Shown: positions 1 to 6,989, counted from the first letter of the stretch. The stretch is DNA of 7,023 bases from Clostridia bacterium (GCA_017455385.1 JAFTBD010000076.1:1-7023); one strand, 5' to 3'. Made by a program: numbers and translations. Notes: generated from the sequence alone by a model not told the origin.

Positions 1-391
1 CATTTTCATCTAAGAAGCTGCGCGTGCGATTGAATGCAGCGTTCGTCATCTTGAGAGCGAGCCAAAACGCCGCGTGCGTCAGCGGCTTCTCCACCGTGAA
101 AACGCCGTAATCTTCCACCTTGGCGGCGATCTCGTCGGCGTACTCCCGCTTGACCATCAAAATGACTTGATTTGCTTTGCCGCCGATGACGTCCACGGCA
201 AGACGTACTCCGTTTTCATCGGGAAGGGGCGCATTGATCACGAGAAGGTCGAAGATGCGTTCGATAAAGATCCGCCGAGCTTCCCCTGCGGACTTCGCGA
301 CAAGCATTTCTTCGATATTCAGTTTCGCCAGATCTTCCTTGAACCACTCAAGGTCTTCGGCTCTCGGCGTCACGATCAATGCGTTTCTCAC
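1..391 (-). CDS. Response regulator, atypical receiver domain, probable ANTAR antiterminator (partial, C-terminus outside window)
   Basis: 130 residues are visible, and the gene runs off the left edge. The start chosen is GTG at 391-389, seven codons after the last sense codon of the upstream gene's region and in its reading frame, six bases past its stop. The protein begins VRNALIVTP and shows a receiver fold: strand 1, EARRIF helix, FDLLVINAPLPDE (47-59), QVILMV strand (75-80) and the conserved Lys-Pro pair K102-P103. A long helical linker (107-130) then leads out of the window. The position of the phospho-acceptor Asp holds Asn53, and the usual acidic pair after strand 1 is absent, so phosphorylation is unlikely. 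The best match from memory is the NasT/AmiR-like regulators encoded beside clostridial glutamine synthetases, which carry a C-terminal RNA-binding ANTAR domain. That domain lies outside the window, so ANTAR is inferred from family and context. A likely target is the pair of hexaloop hairpins overlapping terminators at 6652-6718 and 6910-6949. Confidence 0.78.
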   Translation of the reverse strand, partial: MRNALIVTPRAEDLEWFKEDLAKLNIEEMLVAKSAGEARRIFIERIFDLLVINAPLPDENGVRLAVDVIGGKANQVILMVKREYADEIAAKVEDYGVFTVEKPLTHAAFWLALKMTNAAFNRTRSFLDEN

Positions 392-397
392 GTCTGC

Positions 398-1639
398 TTA
401 CAGCCTTTCGAATTCCTTTTGGAAATATGCTTTATTATCCTTATCGTACTCATCGAGTGCTTTTGCCTTCTCCTCGAGATAAGCGAAGAGCAAGGTCTCG
501 CCGAGCACGCTCTTCAAGAACTTGCTACCCGCCGCATCTTGCAACGCCTCGTCCATCGAGAGAGGGAGAGAGGCGGCGGGGACGTCAGACAGTTTCAGCC
601 CATCCTTGATCCCTTCCAGTCCCGCACGAAGCGCGAGAGACACGGTCAGATACAGGTTGCTCGCATTGTCGGGCGAACGAAGCGCGAGTTTCACGTCGCC
701 GTGCTTATGCGTATAACGCATGAAACTGTCGCGTTTCTCCCCGAGCGCAATGGGGACGATATGCGGATAGGCGGCGAGCCTGTCGTAAGAATTGGGTACG
801 GATTGCGCAAATATCACGCAGTCGCGCGCACGACGAAGAACGCCCGCGATAAAGGCTTCGGCAAGTTCGGGAGTCTCACCCGAGAAAATAGACTTTTTAT
901 CCTTCTTGATATCGAAATTAACAGTTAGGCTGTTGCCGTGCTCGGAGGCAAGCGGCTTGGGCATAAAAGAAGCGTACAGCCCATTACGCGATGCGATCGC
1001 CTTGACGACCGACTTAAAGATCACGTAATTGTCGCACGCCTCGAGTGGGGGTCTCTCCACGAAGGTGATCTCATTCTGTCCCGGACCCTGCTCGTGATGG
1101 GAAGAAAGCGGATCGATGCCGATCTCCTCCATCGTCAGGCAGATCTCGCGGCGAACGTTCTCCCCTTTATCGAGAGGGGCGATGTCGTAGGCGCCCGCTT
1201 TGTCCTGCGTGGCGAAGGTGGGATCCCCCGCTTCGCTGAGCTGGAAGAGATAGAATTCGCTGTCCGTGCCGAGCTCGGAGGTATAGCCGCTCTCTTTGAG
1301 CAGAGCGACCGTGTCCGCGAGCACCTTGCGGGTGTCGAAGGGAAGCGGCTCCCCCGAAATGCTCCTCACCGAAGAGAGAAACCTCGCCACTCTGCCGTGT
1401 TGCGGACGCCAAGGCAGGATGTGCACCGTGCCCATATCTGGGACCAAGCGGATCTCCGCTTCGGACGGGAAGCCCGCCCCCTTTCCCTCGATGACCACGC
1501 CGTCCGCGAGATGTTCCTCGAAGCCGTCCGCCATCACGGAAACATTCTTCTGCCGACCCGAAAGGTCCACGAAAGACAAGCGAATAAACTTCACGTCACC
1601 CTCTTTGACAAATGCCGCAAAATCGCCGAAATCGTTCAT
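398..1639 (-). CDS. Glutamine synthetase homologue (type I-like), active site apparently degenerate
   Basis: 413 residues, somewhat shorter than the roughly 440 or more usual for type I enzymes. The start ATG has a good site (AGGAGGATAGT) that overlaps the TAG stop of the preceding gene; the gap is nine bases. Family features are clear: DKGENVRREICLTMEEIG (157-174), SSHHEQGPGQNEI (179-191), ASFMPKP (223-229), NSYDRL (283-288), R303, R308, LRSPD (320-324) and RAGLEGI (338-344). The glutamate ligands of one metal site (E128, E183, E190) are kept. The second site and catalytic residues are not: E129 of the Salmonella enzyme becomes D126, H269 becomes T239, E357 becomes A319, the flap glutamate E327 region reads AAYPHIV (289-295), and the Asp50 loop reads VIEGKGAGF (49-57). 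By descent it is a glutamine synthetase. Whether it still makes glutamine is doubtful. A regulatory role with the adjacent response regulator, or a changed substrate, are alternatives. The residue mapping was done by eye. Confidence 0.9.
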   Translation of the reverse strand: MNDFGDFAAFVKEGDVKFIRLSFVDLSGRQKNVSVMADGFEEHLADGVVIEGKGAGFPSEAEIRLVPDMGTVHILPWRPQHGRVARFLSSVRSISGEPLPFDTRKVLADTVALLKESGYTSELGTDSEFYLFQLSEAGDPTFATQDKAGAYDIAPLDKGENVRREICLTMEEIGIDPLSSHHEQGPGQNEITFVERPPLEACDNYVIFKSVVKAIASRNGLYASFMPKPLASEHGNSLTVNFDIKKDKKSIFSGETPELAEAFIAGVLRRARDCVIFAQSVPNSYDRLAAYPHIVPIALGEKRDSFMRYTHKHGDVKLALRSPDNASNLYLTVSLALRAGLEGIKDGLKLSDVPAASLPLSMDEALQDAAGSKFLKSVLGETLLFAYLEEKAKALDEYDKDNKAYFQKEFERL

Positions 1640-1648
1640 ACTATCCTC

Positions 1649-2365
1649 CTAATTGTTGGTGTAAAGCCGCTTATACGGGTTGTTGCTGTCCGGCTGTAAA
1701 AGGTAAACAGTGCCCGTCCAAAGCTTTGGATCAGCCCTGCCGAACTCCGAGCAATACTCCTTTATGTAAGGAGTAAATGCCGAAAGTTCACCGTTTTCCA
1801 TACGCCTACATTTTATTTGTTCGGGGAGAACGGTGTCAAGCGATTCCGCACGCACGACGATCTTTCCGCCGTACATTCCGACGCCGGTATAATCCGCGAT
1901 CGGGTCTTTGGCATTGTCTTTATTTAAGACAATGACGACGCCTCCCGCCATGTATTCACCGAGGAAACAGCCTGCCGTCCCGCCGATCACGATGACGGGC
2001 ACCTTGTCCCCGTACTCTTTGATATGTACGCCGGCACGGTAACACACGTTGTCCCGAACGAAGATCTTGCCACCGCGCATCGCATAGCCGAGGGTATCCC
2101 CCACCGAGCCGTGGATGACGATCTTGCCTTCGTTCATCGTGTCGCCGACGGCGTCCTGCCCATTGCCGTGGACGATTATCTTCGCACCGTCCAAGTACGC
2201 GCCGAGCGCATTGCCGGGCGTGCCTTCTATGGTGACGACGCCTTCCTTTAAGCCGCAGGCAATAAATCTTTCTCCGAGGACTTCGGTCAAAGTAGCCGTG
2301 CCGCCCGCCGCTTTGATGGCGTCGTTGATCTCATTTACCTTGTAGGTCTTTCCGTTATATTTCAT
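1649..2365 (-). CDS. Glutamate synthase alpha (GXGXG) subunit, GltB C-terminal domain homologue
   Basis: 238 residues. The start ATG at 2365-2363 follows TTGGAGGAAAGT and lies inside the end of the upstream oxidoreductase gene (11-base overlap), suggesting translational coupling; an in-frame ATG ten codons earlier has no such site. The protein is a run of glycine-rich beta-helix repeats: GTPGNALGAYLDG (48-60), HGNGQDAVGDTMNEG (66-80), HGSVGDTLGYAMRGG (85-99), RAG (110-112) and GGTAGCFLGEYMAGG (128-142). A non-repetitive tail with ELSAFTPYIKEYCSEFG (193-209) follows. This right-handed beta-helix is the last domain of classical GltB, where it is structural, holding the other domains together rather than binding a cofactor. 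Here it is a separate polypeptide, as in archaeal-type and many clostridial synthases. It must assemble with the amidotransferase and FMN subunits, although two electron-carrier genes separate it from them. Related GXGXG subunits occur in formylmethanofuran dehydrogenase, but the context fits glutamate synthase. Confidence 0.93.
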   Translation of the reverse strand: MKYNGKTYKVNEINDAIKAAGGTATLTEVLGERFIACGLKEGVVTIEGTPGNALGAYLDGAKIIVHGNGQDAVGDTMNEGKIVIHGSVGDTLGYAMRGGKIFVRDNVCYRAGVHIKEYGDKVPVIVIGGTAGCFLGEYMAGGVVIVLNKDNAKDPIADYTGVGMYGGKIVVRAESLDTVLPEQIKCRRMENGELSAFTPYIKEYCSEFGRADPKLWTGTVYLLQPDSNNPYKRLYTNN

Positions 2366-3584
2366 ACTTTCCTCCAAGCGCCGCTCTTCTCTCATCCGCG
2401 GGATACACGGACAGATCGCGTCCTGCCAAAAGTTCCTTTGTGTCCGATTCTCCGATCGGGCGCTTCTTACGGATAAAATCGGTCAAAATGCCCGCGCGCG
2501 TCGAGTCGCCGATCAGGATAAATCCTTTGATCACACCGCCCTCGGCGTAAAGGGCACGGTAATCCTCGCCGACCGTGACCTCGGTCTTTTCACCCACGAA
2601 CAAGCCCGCCGACGTGATGCGCACGCCGAAAAGGTTGGTCGCGTTCATCGGGATATCGGTGAGGAATACGCATTCCTCTCCCGCCATATTTTTGCCCGCC
2701 GTTTTGCCGCCGAGATAGGCGCTCGGGAAGAGCTGCAAAAGTCGCTTGCTCTCCCCTACGGCTTCGTAGGATTCCACGACGTCGCCCGCGGCGTAGATGT
2801 GCGGGAGATTCGTCTGCATTTTTTCATTCACGATGATACCGCGATTCACTTCCGCGCCGATCTCCTTGAGGAGTCCGACCTGCGGACGCACGCCGAGCGC
2901 AAGAACGAGGATGTCGAACTCGATTTCTTCGCCGCTACCGAAGACCGCTTTATTGCCATCGAAATGATCGAGCGCCGCATTCAAGCGGAAGTCGATGATG
3001 GATGAGAGCCTTTCCTGCACGATAGCACCCGCTTCGGGCGTCGTCGCCGCAGGCAGAGGACGAGGCGCCATATCCGCGATCACGATGTCGTCCGTGTATT
3101 CCTTGACGCCTTCCGCGCATTTCATACCGATAAGTCCCGCGCCCACGATCAGCACCTTGCCGCCTTTCTCGAGGTCGGCGCGAAGGGCGAGCATATCGTC
3201 CATCGTGTAGAAGGTATGCTTCTTGGTGACGCTCTCGAGTCCTTTGATGGGCGGGACAAAGGGTTTGGAGCCCGTTGCAACCAGTAGTTCATCATAGGGA
3301 TATTCTTTGCCTTCGGCTATGACGACCTTCTCCTCGGGATCGACCTTTTCCGCCACGCCATAGACCGCCTTGACGCCTTTCTTCTCATAATAATCCTCGC
3401 CGTGGAAAAACATCTTCTCGTCCGTCGTCTTCTTCTCCAAAGCATAGGAGATCAAGGGGCGGGAATACAGCGGGCGCTTTTCTCCGCAAATGACGGTGAT
3501 ATCCGCACTTTTATCTACCGAAAGAATGCCTTCTATCGCGCCTTTCGTCGCTATGGATCCGCCGATCAAAACGTACTTTTTCAT
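2355..3584 (-). CDS. FAD-dependent NAD(P) oxidoreductase, likely electron-input partner of glutamate synthase
   Basis: 409 residues from ATG 3584-3582. The preceding gene ends TGA-T-ATG, and GGAGAAG just upstream serves as the ribosome site; an ATG five codons earlier lies inside the preceding gene and is less likely. It has the two-dinucleotide-fold layout of the pyridine nucleotide oxidoreductases (NirB N-terminal / rubredoxin reductase-like). The FAD-binding loop is VLIGGSIATKGAIEGI (5-20), with Thr where a third glycine is usual. PLYSRPLISY (38-47), ATGS (103-106), the NAD(P) motif VGAGLIG (147-153) and the second FAD motif YAAGD (264-268) follow. An acidic residue (D171) ends the second strand of the NAD(P) fold, which favours NADH over NADPH, though weakly. 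There is no CxxC redox disulfide, so it is not a thioredoxin- or lipoamide-type enzyme. It probably passes electrons between pyridine nucleotide and the neighbouring Fe-S protein, filling the role of GltD, which it resembles only in general fold. Confidence 0.9.
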   Translation of the reverse strand: MKKYVLIGGSIATKGAIEGILSVDKSADITVICGEKRPLYSRPLISYALEKKTTDEKMFFHGEDYYEKKGVKAVYGVAEKVDPEEKVVIAEGKEYPYDELLVATGSKPFVPPIKGLESVTKKHTFYTMDDMLALRADLEKGGKVLIVGAGLIGMKCAEGVKEYTDDIVIADMAPRPLPAATTPEAGAIVQERLSSIIDFRLNAALDHFDGNKAVFGSGEEIEFDILVLALGVRPQVGLLKEIGAEVNRGIIVNEKMQTNLPHIYAAGDVVESYEAVGESKRLLQLFPSAYLGGKTAGKNMAGEECVFLTDIPMNATNLFGVRITSAGLFVGEKTEVTVGEDYRALYAEGGVIKGFILIGDSTRAGILTDFIRKKRPIGESDTKELLAGRDLSVYPADERRAALGGKYEI

Positions 3585-3585
3585 A

Positions 3586-4017
3586 TCACTTCTCCTCATA
3601 GACGATGGCGCCGTTCGGGCACTTTTTCACGCAGAGCGGCTCACCGCAACTGTTATTCATACAGAGCTGGCACTTATTCGCCGTTCCCTCTTTGGTGATC
3701 CTGACCGCGCCGTACGGGCACACCATCACGCAGCTGCCGCACCCGACGCATTTCGATTTATCCACCATCACCGCGCCCGTCTCGTCCTTGCTGAGCGCAC
3801 CGGAGATGCAGGCGGAGATACAGAGCGGCTCGTCGCAATGGCGGCAGGATACAGCGAAGGTGATCTTGCCGTCCGAGAGCACTTTGACGTTCGGGTCGAT
3901 CTCCTTGTCCTTCAAGGCGAGGACGATATTCCCTATTCCGCTATTCGCGTAGGCGCACTCGAATTCGCACAGGTGGCAGCCAAGGCACCATTCTTCCTTC
4001 ACGTAGATCTTCTTCAT
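3586..4017 (-). CDS. 4Fe-4S ferredoxin-type electron carrier (HycB/CooF/DmsB-like, four clusters)
   Basis: 143 residues from ATG 4017-4015. The start follows GGGGAGGTG and the upstream gene's TGA by one base; an upstream in-frame ATG would add 17 residues lying inside the preceding gene and is rejected. Four cysteine groups are visible: C11/C14/C17/C21; C58/C61/C66/C70; C90/C93/C96/C100-Pro; and C116/C119/C129/C133-Pro (C124 is an extra cysteine nearby). This is the spacing of four [4Fe-4S] clusters in the electron-transfer subunits of hydrogenases, CO dehydrogenase (CooF) and molybdopterin reductases. No twin-arginine or other signal is present, so it is cytoplasmic. Its place between the FMN synthase core and the FAD oxidoreductase suggests it wires the two together, or lets reduced ferredoxin feed glutamate synthesis. 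The family is certain; the partners are inferred from gene order. Confidence 0.93.
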   Translation of the reverse strand: MKKIYVKEEWCLGCHLCEFECAYANSGIGNIVLALKDKEIDPNVKVLSDGKITFAVSCRHCDEPLCISACISGALSKDETGAVMVDKSKCVGCGSCVMVCPYGAVRITKEGTANKCQLCMNNSCGEPLCVKKCPNGAIVYEEK

Positions 4018-4018
4018 A

Positions 4019-5520
<1,502 letters not shown>

Positions 5521-5524
<4 letters not shown>

Positions 5525-6612
5525 TGTTTGCCTCCTTTCACGCGGTACACGATGGGCTTGCCACCCTCCGCGTAAAACATCTTGTCAAACGAGGGACACA
5601 CACGGCGGATGGCCGCTTCCTCGCTCGCCATATACACCTTGTCCCCCTTCTCCGCCACGGCGAGGGTGCGGAGTTTCAAGCGGTCATTGAGAGCCATCAC
5701 GCCGCCGTCAAAGCCGACAATGATGGAGAAAGGTCCCGTCACGAGCTCCGCCGAGAAGACGTCGCGGAGGTAGGTGGCGCGAGCCCTTTCTTCCTCGCTC
5801 ATGCGGTCGATACGTGACCAAAAGGGCGCGGCGATGACCTCGGCACTCTCACGAAAGGTCAGCCCTTTCTTTCTCGTCAGATAGTCGAGGATATAGGTGA
5901 TGACCTCGGTGTCGGTGAGAAGCGTACACTTGTAGCCGTACATTTCCATTGCGCGGCGGTTGGCATCGTAGCTGCTGATCTCGCCGTTATGCACGACCGA
6001 GAGATCGAGCAAGCCGAACGGGTGTGCGCCGCCCCACCATCCGGGCGTATTGGTCGGATAACGCCCGTGTGCGGTAAAGAGATACCCCTCGTAACTGTCG
6101 AGCATATAAAACCTCCCGACGTCCTCAGGGAAACCCACCGCCTTGAAAATGCCCATATTCTTGCCCGACGAGAAGATATAGGCGCCCTTGATCTCGGTAT
6201 TGACCGCGAAGACGGTGCGGAAGACGCACTCATCGGGGCCCGTCTTCACGAAGTCGATATATTTCTGTTTGGGATAGACGAAATAGCGGCGGATCTCCGG
6301 CTCATCCACGATCTCGGGGATCTTGCGCGTGGGGATATCCTCGTCGGAATCGATCTCATAATAGCGGGCGATGTATTCCTCGAAGTCCTTTCTCGCGCTG
6401 TGGATCGTGAAGAAAACGTGGAACGCATACAGATCCTTCTTGTCGGGATAAATGCCGTAACAGGCGAAGCCGCCGCCGAGTCCGTTGGAACGATCGCGCA
6501 TCACCGCGATGGAGTCGATGATGTCCGCGCCCGAAAAGCGCGCGCCGGTCTTATCGAAGATCGCCGAGATCGCACAGCCGGCGGGATTTCTGAATTCTCC
6601 TTCCAATAACAT
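5521..6612 (-). CDS. Class II glutamine amidotransferase subunit of glutamate synthase (GltB N-terminal domain / GlxB-like)
   Basis: 363 residues from ATG 6612-6610, chosen because AGAGGTG sits five bases upstream. Longer readings would run through the leader terminator and promoter. The protein opens with a 12-residue stretch before C13 (PAGCAISAIF), the presumed N-terminal nucleophile; class II amidotransferases need this Cys free, so removal of residues 1-12 is expected. Other family marks are RSNGLGGGFACYGIYP (41-56), FSSGKNMGIFKAVGFPEDVGRF, TAHGRYPTNTPGWWGGAHPF (180-199, with R184 for glutamine binding), VVHNGEISSY (206-215, oxyanion Asn-Gly) and LLTDTEV (231-237, Asp for the substrate amino group). 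It hydrolyses glutamine and passes ammonia to the FMN subunit encoded immediately downstream, whose start overlaps its stop by four bases. It is the first gene of the operon and is preceded by a terminator-type attenuator. Confidence 0.93.
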
Positions 6613-6617
6613 AAGTT

Positions 6618-6624
6618 CACCTCT
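6618..6624 (-). promoter_or_regulatory. Ribosome binding site of the amidotransferase gene
   Basis: AGAGGTG lies five bases before ATG 6612-6610. It decides the start of the first operon gene, since in-frame codons further upstream fall in the leader hairpins. A short possible hairpin, TCCGA/TCGGA with an eight-base loop, lies just upstream (about 6629-6646) and could affect access to the site, but it is weak. Confidence 0.75.
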
Positions 6625-6651
6625 CTTTCCGATTTTCAGGTCGGATAAAAC

Positions 6652-6712
6652 AAAAAAGGGCGCCCGCTCCGAAGTATCGGGGGTGACCCGAAAGATCGGA
6701 ACGAACGCCTTT
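6652..6712 (-). terminator. Intrinsic terminator (attenuator) in the leader of the glutamate synthase operon
   Basis: On the minus strand, AAAGGCGTTCGTTCCGA (6712-6696) pairs with TCGGAGCGGGCGCCCTTT (6672-6655). That gives 17 base pairs, four of them G-U, with one bulged C, followed by six T (6657-6652). The 23-base loop holds a minor hairpin, TCGGG-TCACC-CCCGA. It lies between the promoter and the first gene, 40 bases before the start codon, so it should stop transcription unless an alternative fold forms. Its 5' arm is shared with the hexaloop hairpin at 6701-6718, so the two folds exclude each other. Confidence 0.8.
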
Positions 6713-6718
6713 GTTCGT
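6701..6718 (-). promoter_or_regulatory. Hexaloop hairpin, candidate ANTAR-protein antitermination site (operon leader)
   Basis: The minus strand reads ACGAAC-AAAGGC-GTTCGT: a perfect six-base-pair stem with a six-base loop that has A at position 1 and G at position 4, the features known for RNA sites bound by ANTAR regulators such as EutV. The closing pair is C-G. The hairpin starts almost at the predicted transcript 5' end. Its loop and 3' strand are the 5' arm of the terminator at 6652-6712, so stabilising it should allow read-through. Known sites have two such hairpins in tandem; only one is seen here. The function is inferred. Confidence 0.65.
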
Positions 6719-6726
6719 ACAATCGG

Positions 6727-6756
6727 ATTATAGTCCCGAGGGACGGCTTTTGTCAA
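6727..6756 (-). promoter_or_regulatory. Sigma-A promoter of the glutamate synthase operon
   Basis: The minus strand has TTGACA (6756-6751), an 18-base spacer and TATAAT (6732-6727); both hexamers match consensus exactly. Transcription should begin near 6720, giving a leader of about 108 bases that contains the hexaloop hairpin and terminator. A-tracts upstream (6765-6786) resemble an UP element. A near-consensus promoter followed by an attenuator suggests that control is mostly after initiation. Confidence 0.85.
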
Positions 6757-6867
6757 CGGTTTTCCGAAAAGTTTTTTATAAAAAATCCCGAAATAAAGGG
6801 CATTTATGAGGATATTAAAGGCGCTTTATCGAGCGAAAAAGTTTTTTGAAAAAGTTCGTAAAAACTC
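6757..6867. other. AT-rich spacer between divergent promoters with two similar A/T-tract blocks
   Basis: No convincing gene is visible. Two similar blocks, CGAAAAGTTTTTTATAAAAA (from 6765) and CGAAAAAGTTTTTTGAAAAA (from 6834), lie next to the two promoters and may act as UP elements or bend the DNA. AAAGGCG also occurs here at 6817-6823, inside TAAAG-GCG-CTTTA. A 21-codon open frame (6806-6871) ends within the plus-strand -35 box and is probably chance. I see no clear GlnR or TnrA operator. Confidence 0.5.
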
Positions 6868-6896
6868 TTGACAGCCATTCTCCGCGGTGCTAAATT
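6868..6896 (+). promoter_or_regulatory. Sigma-A promoter of the divergent (glnN-like) gene
   Basis: TTGACA (6868-6873), a 17-base spacer and TAAATT (6891-6896). The -35 is perfect and the -10 matches the strongest positions. The predicted start is about 6903, giving a leader of roughly 95 bases that contains the hexaloop hairpin and the terminator. The A-tracts at 6836-6865 could add an UP element. Confidence 0.8.
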
Positions 6897-6909
6897 AAAG
6901 GCGTTGAAA

Positions 6910-6923
6910 CAGCAAAGGCGCTG
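6910..6923 (+). promoter_or_regulatory. Hexaloop hairpin, candidate ANTAR-protein antitermination site (glnN leader)
   Basis: CAGC-AAAGGC-GCTG: a four-base-pair stem and a six-base loop identical to that in the divergent operon's leader, with A at 1 and G at 4 and the same C-G closing pair. Its loop and 3' strand form the 5' arm of the terminator at 6914-6949, so only one of the two can fold. The stem is shorter than in the operon leader, and protein binding would be needed to favour it. No second tandem hexaloop is seen upstream within the predicted transcript. Confidence 0.6.
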
Positions 6924-6949
6924 CGGAGTTATTCCGTGGCGCCCTTTTT
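6914..6949 (+). terminator. Intrinsic terminator (attenuator) in the glnN leader
   Basis: GGCGCTGCGGA (6917-6927) pairs with TCCGTGGCGCC (6933-6943) over 11 base pairs with two G-U pairs and a GTTAT loop, followed by CTTTTT (6944-6949). AAA at 6914-6916 can extend the stem into the T-run with a bulged C. It sits between promoter and start codon, 48 bases before the ATG. It shares GGCGCCCTTTTT with the terminator of the divergent operon. Confidence 0.82.
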
Positions 6950-6982
6950 CGTTATAAGGACTGTTTCGATCGAAAACGCTAT

Positions 6983-6989
6983 AAGGAGG
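6983..6989 (+). promoter_or_regulatory. Ribosome binding site of the glnN-like gene
   Basis: AAGGAGG lies eight bases before ATG 6998-7000, a near-perfect match to the anti-Shine-Dalgarno sequence. It fixes the start codon of a gene of which only 26 bases are visible. Confidence 0.85.

Larger units (their letters stand above)
6901..6979 (+). promoter_or_regulatory. Possible long-range helix enclosing the glnN leader terminator
   Basis: GAAACAG (6906-6912) is the exact reverse complement of CTGTTTC (6961-6967). Just outside it, GCGTT (6901-6905) can pair with AACGC (6975-6979) across a seven-base bulge. Together they would close a helix around the terminator. The pairing uses CAG of the hexaloop stem (6910-6912), so it would compete with that hairpin and favour the terminated form. 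If transcription starts at about 6903, the outer part is incomplete. Function is speculative. Confidence 0.35.

Noticed and set aside
74..1699. Long plus-strand open frames opposite the glutamine synthetase homologue and regulator (for example 74-928 and 938-1699)
   Set aside because: They are antisense to clearly homologous minus-strand genes, have no recognisable protein family or ribosome site, and are explained by GC-rich codon use on the other strand.
2355..3584. Calling the FAD protein GltD (glutamate synthase small subunit)
   Set aside because: It lacks the N-terminal two-cluster Fe-S domain of GltD and its motifs fit the NirB/rubredoxin reductase-like family better.
6742..6754. GAC-AAAAGCC-GTC as a first tandem ANTAR hairpin upstream of the operon leader hairpin
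   Set aside because: The loop is seven bases, the stem only three pairs, and it overlaps the -35 element, so it would not be transcribed from the predicted promoter.
6613..6756. N-terminal extension of the amidotransferase from a TTG at 6756
   Set aside because: That TTG is the first half of the -35 box TTGACA, the extension would run through the promoter and terminator, and a good ribosome site precedes ATG 6612.
6806..6871. 21-codon open frame encoding a basic peptide (MRILKALYRAKKFFEKVRKN plus Ser)
   Set aside because: It lies between divergent promoters with no promoter of its own, only a weak AAAGGG upstream, and its stop falls in the -35 box of the plus-strand promoter. It is most likely chance in AT-rich DNA.
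6963..6974. Perfect palindrome TTTCGATCGAAA as a protein operator
   Set aside because: It lies well downstream of the promoter, near the ribosome site, and part of it is accounted for by the leader pairing CTGTTTC/GAAACAG. No known operator matches it.
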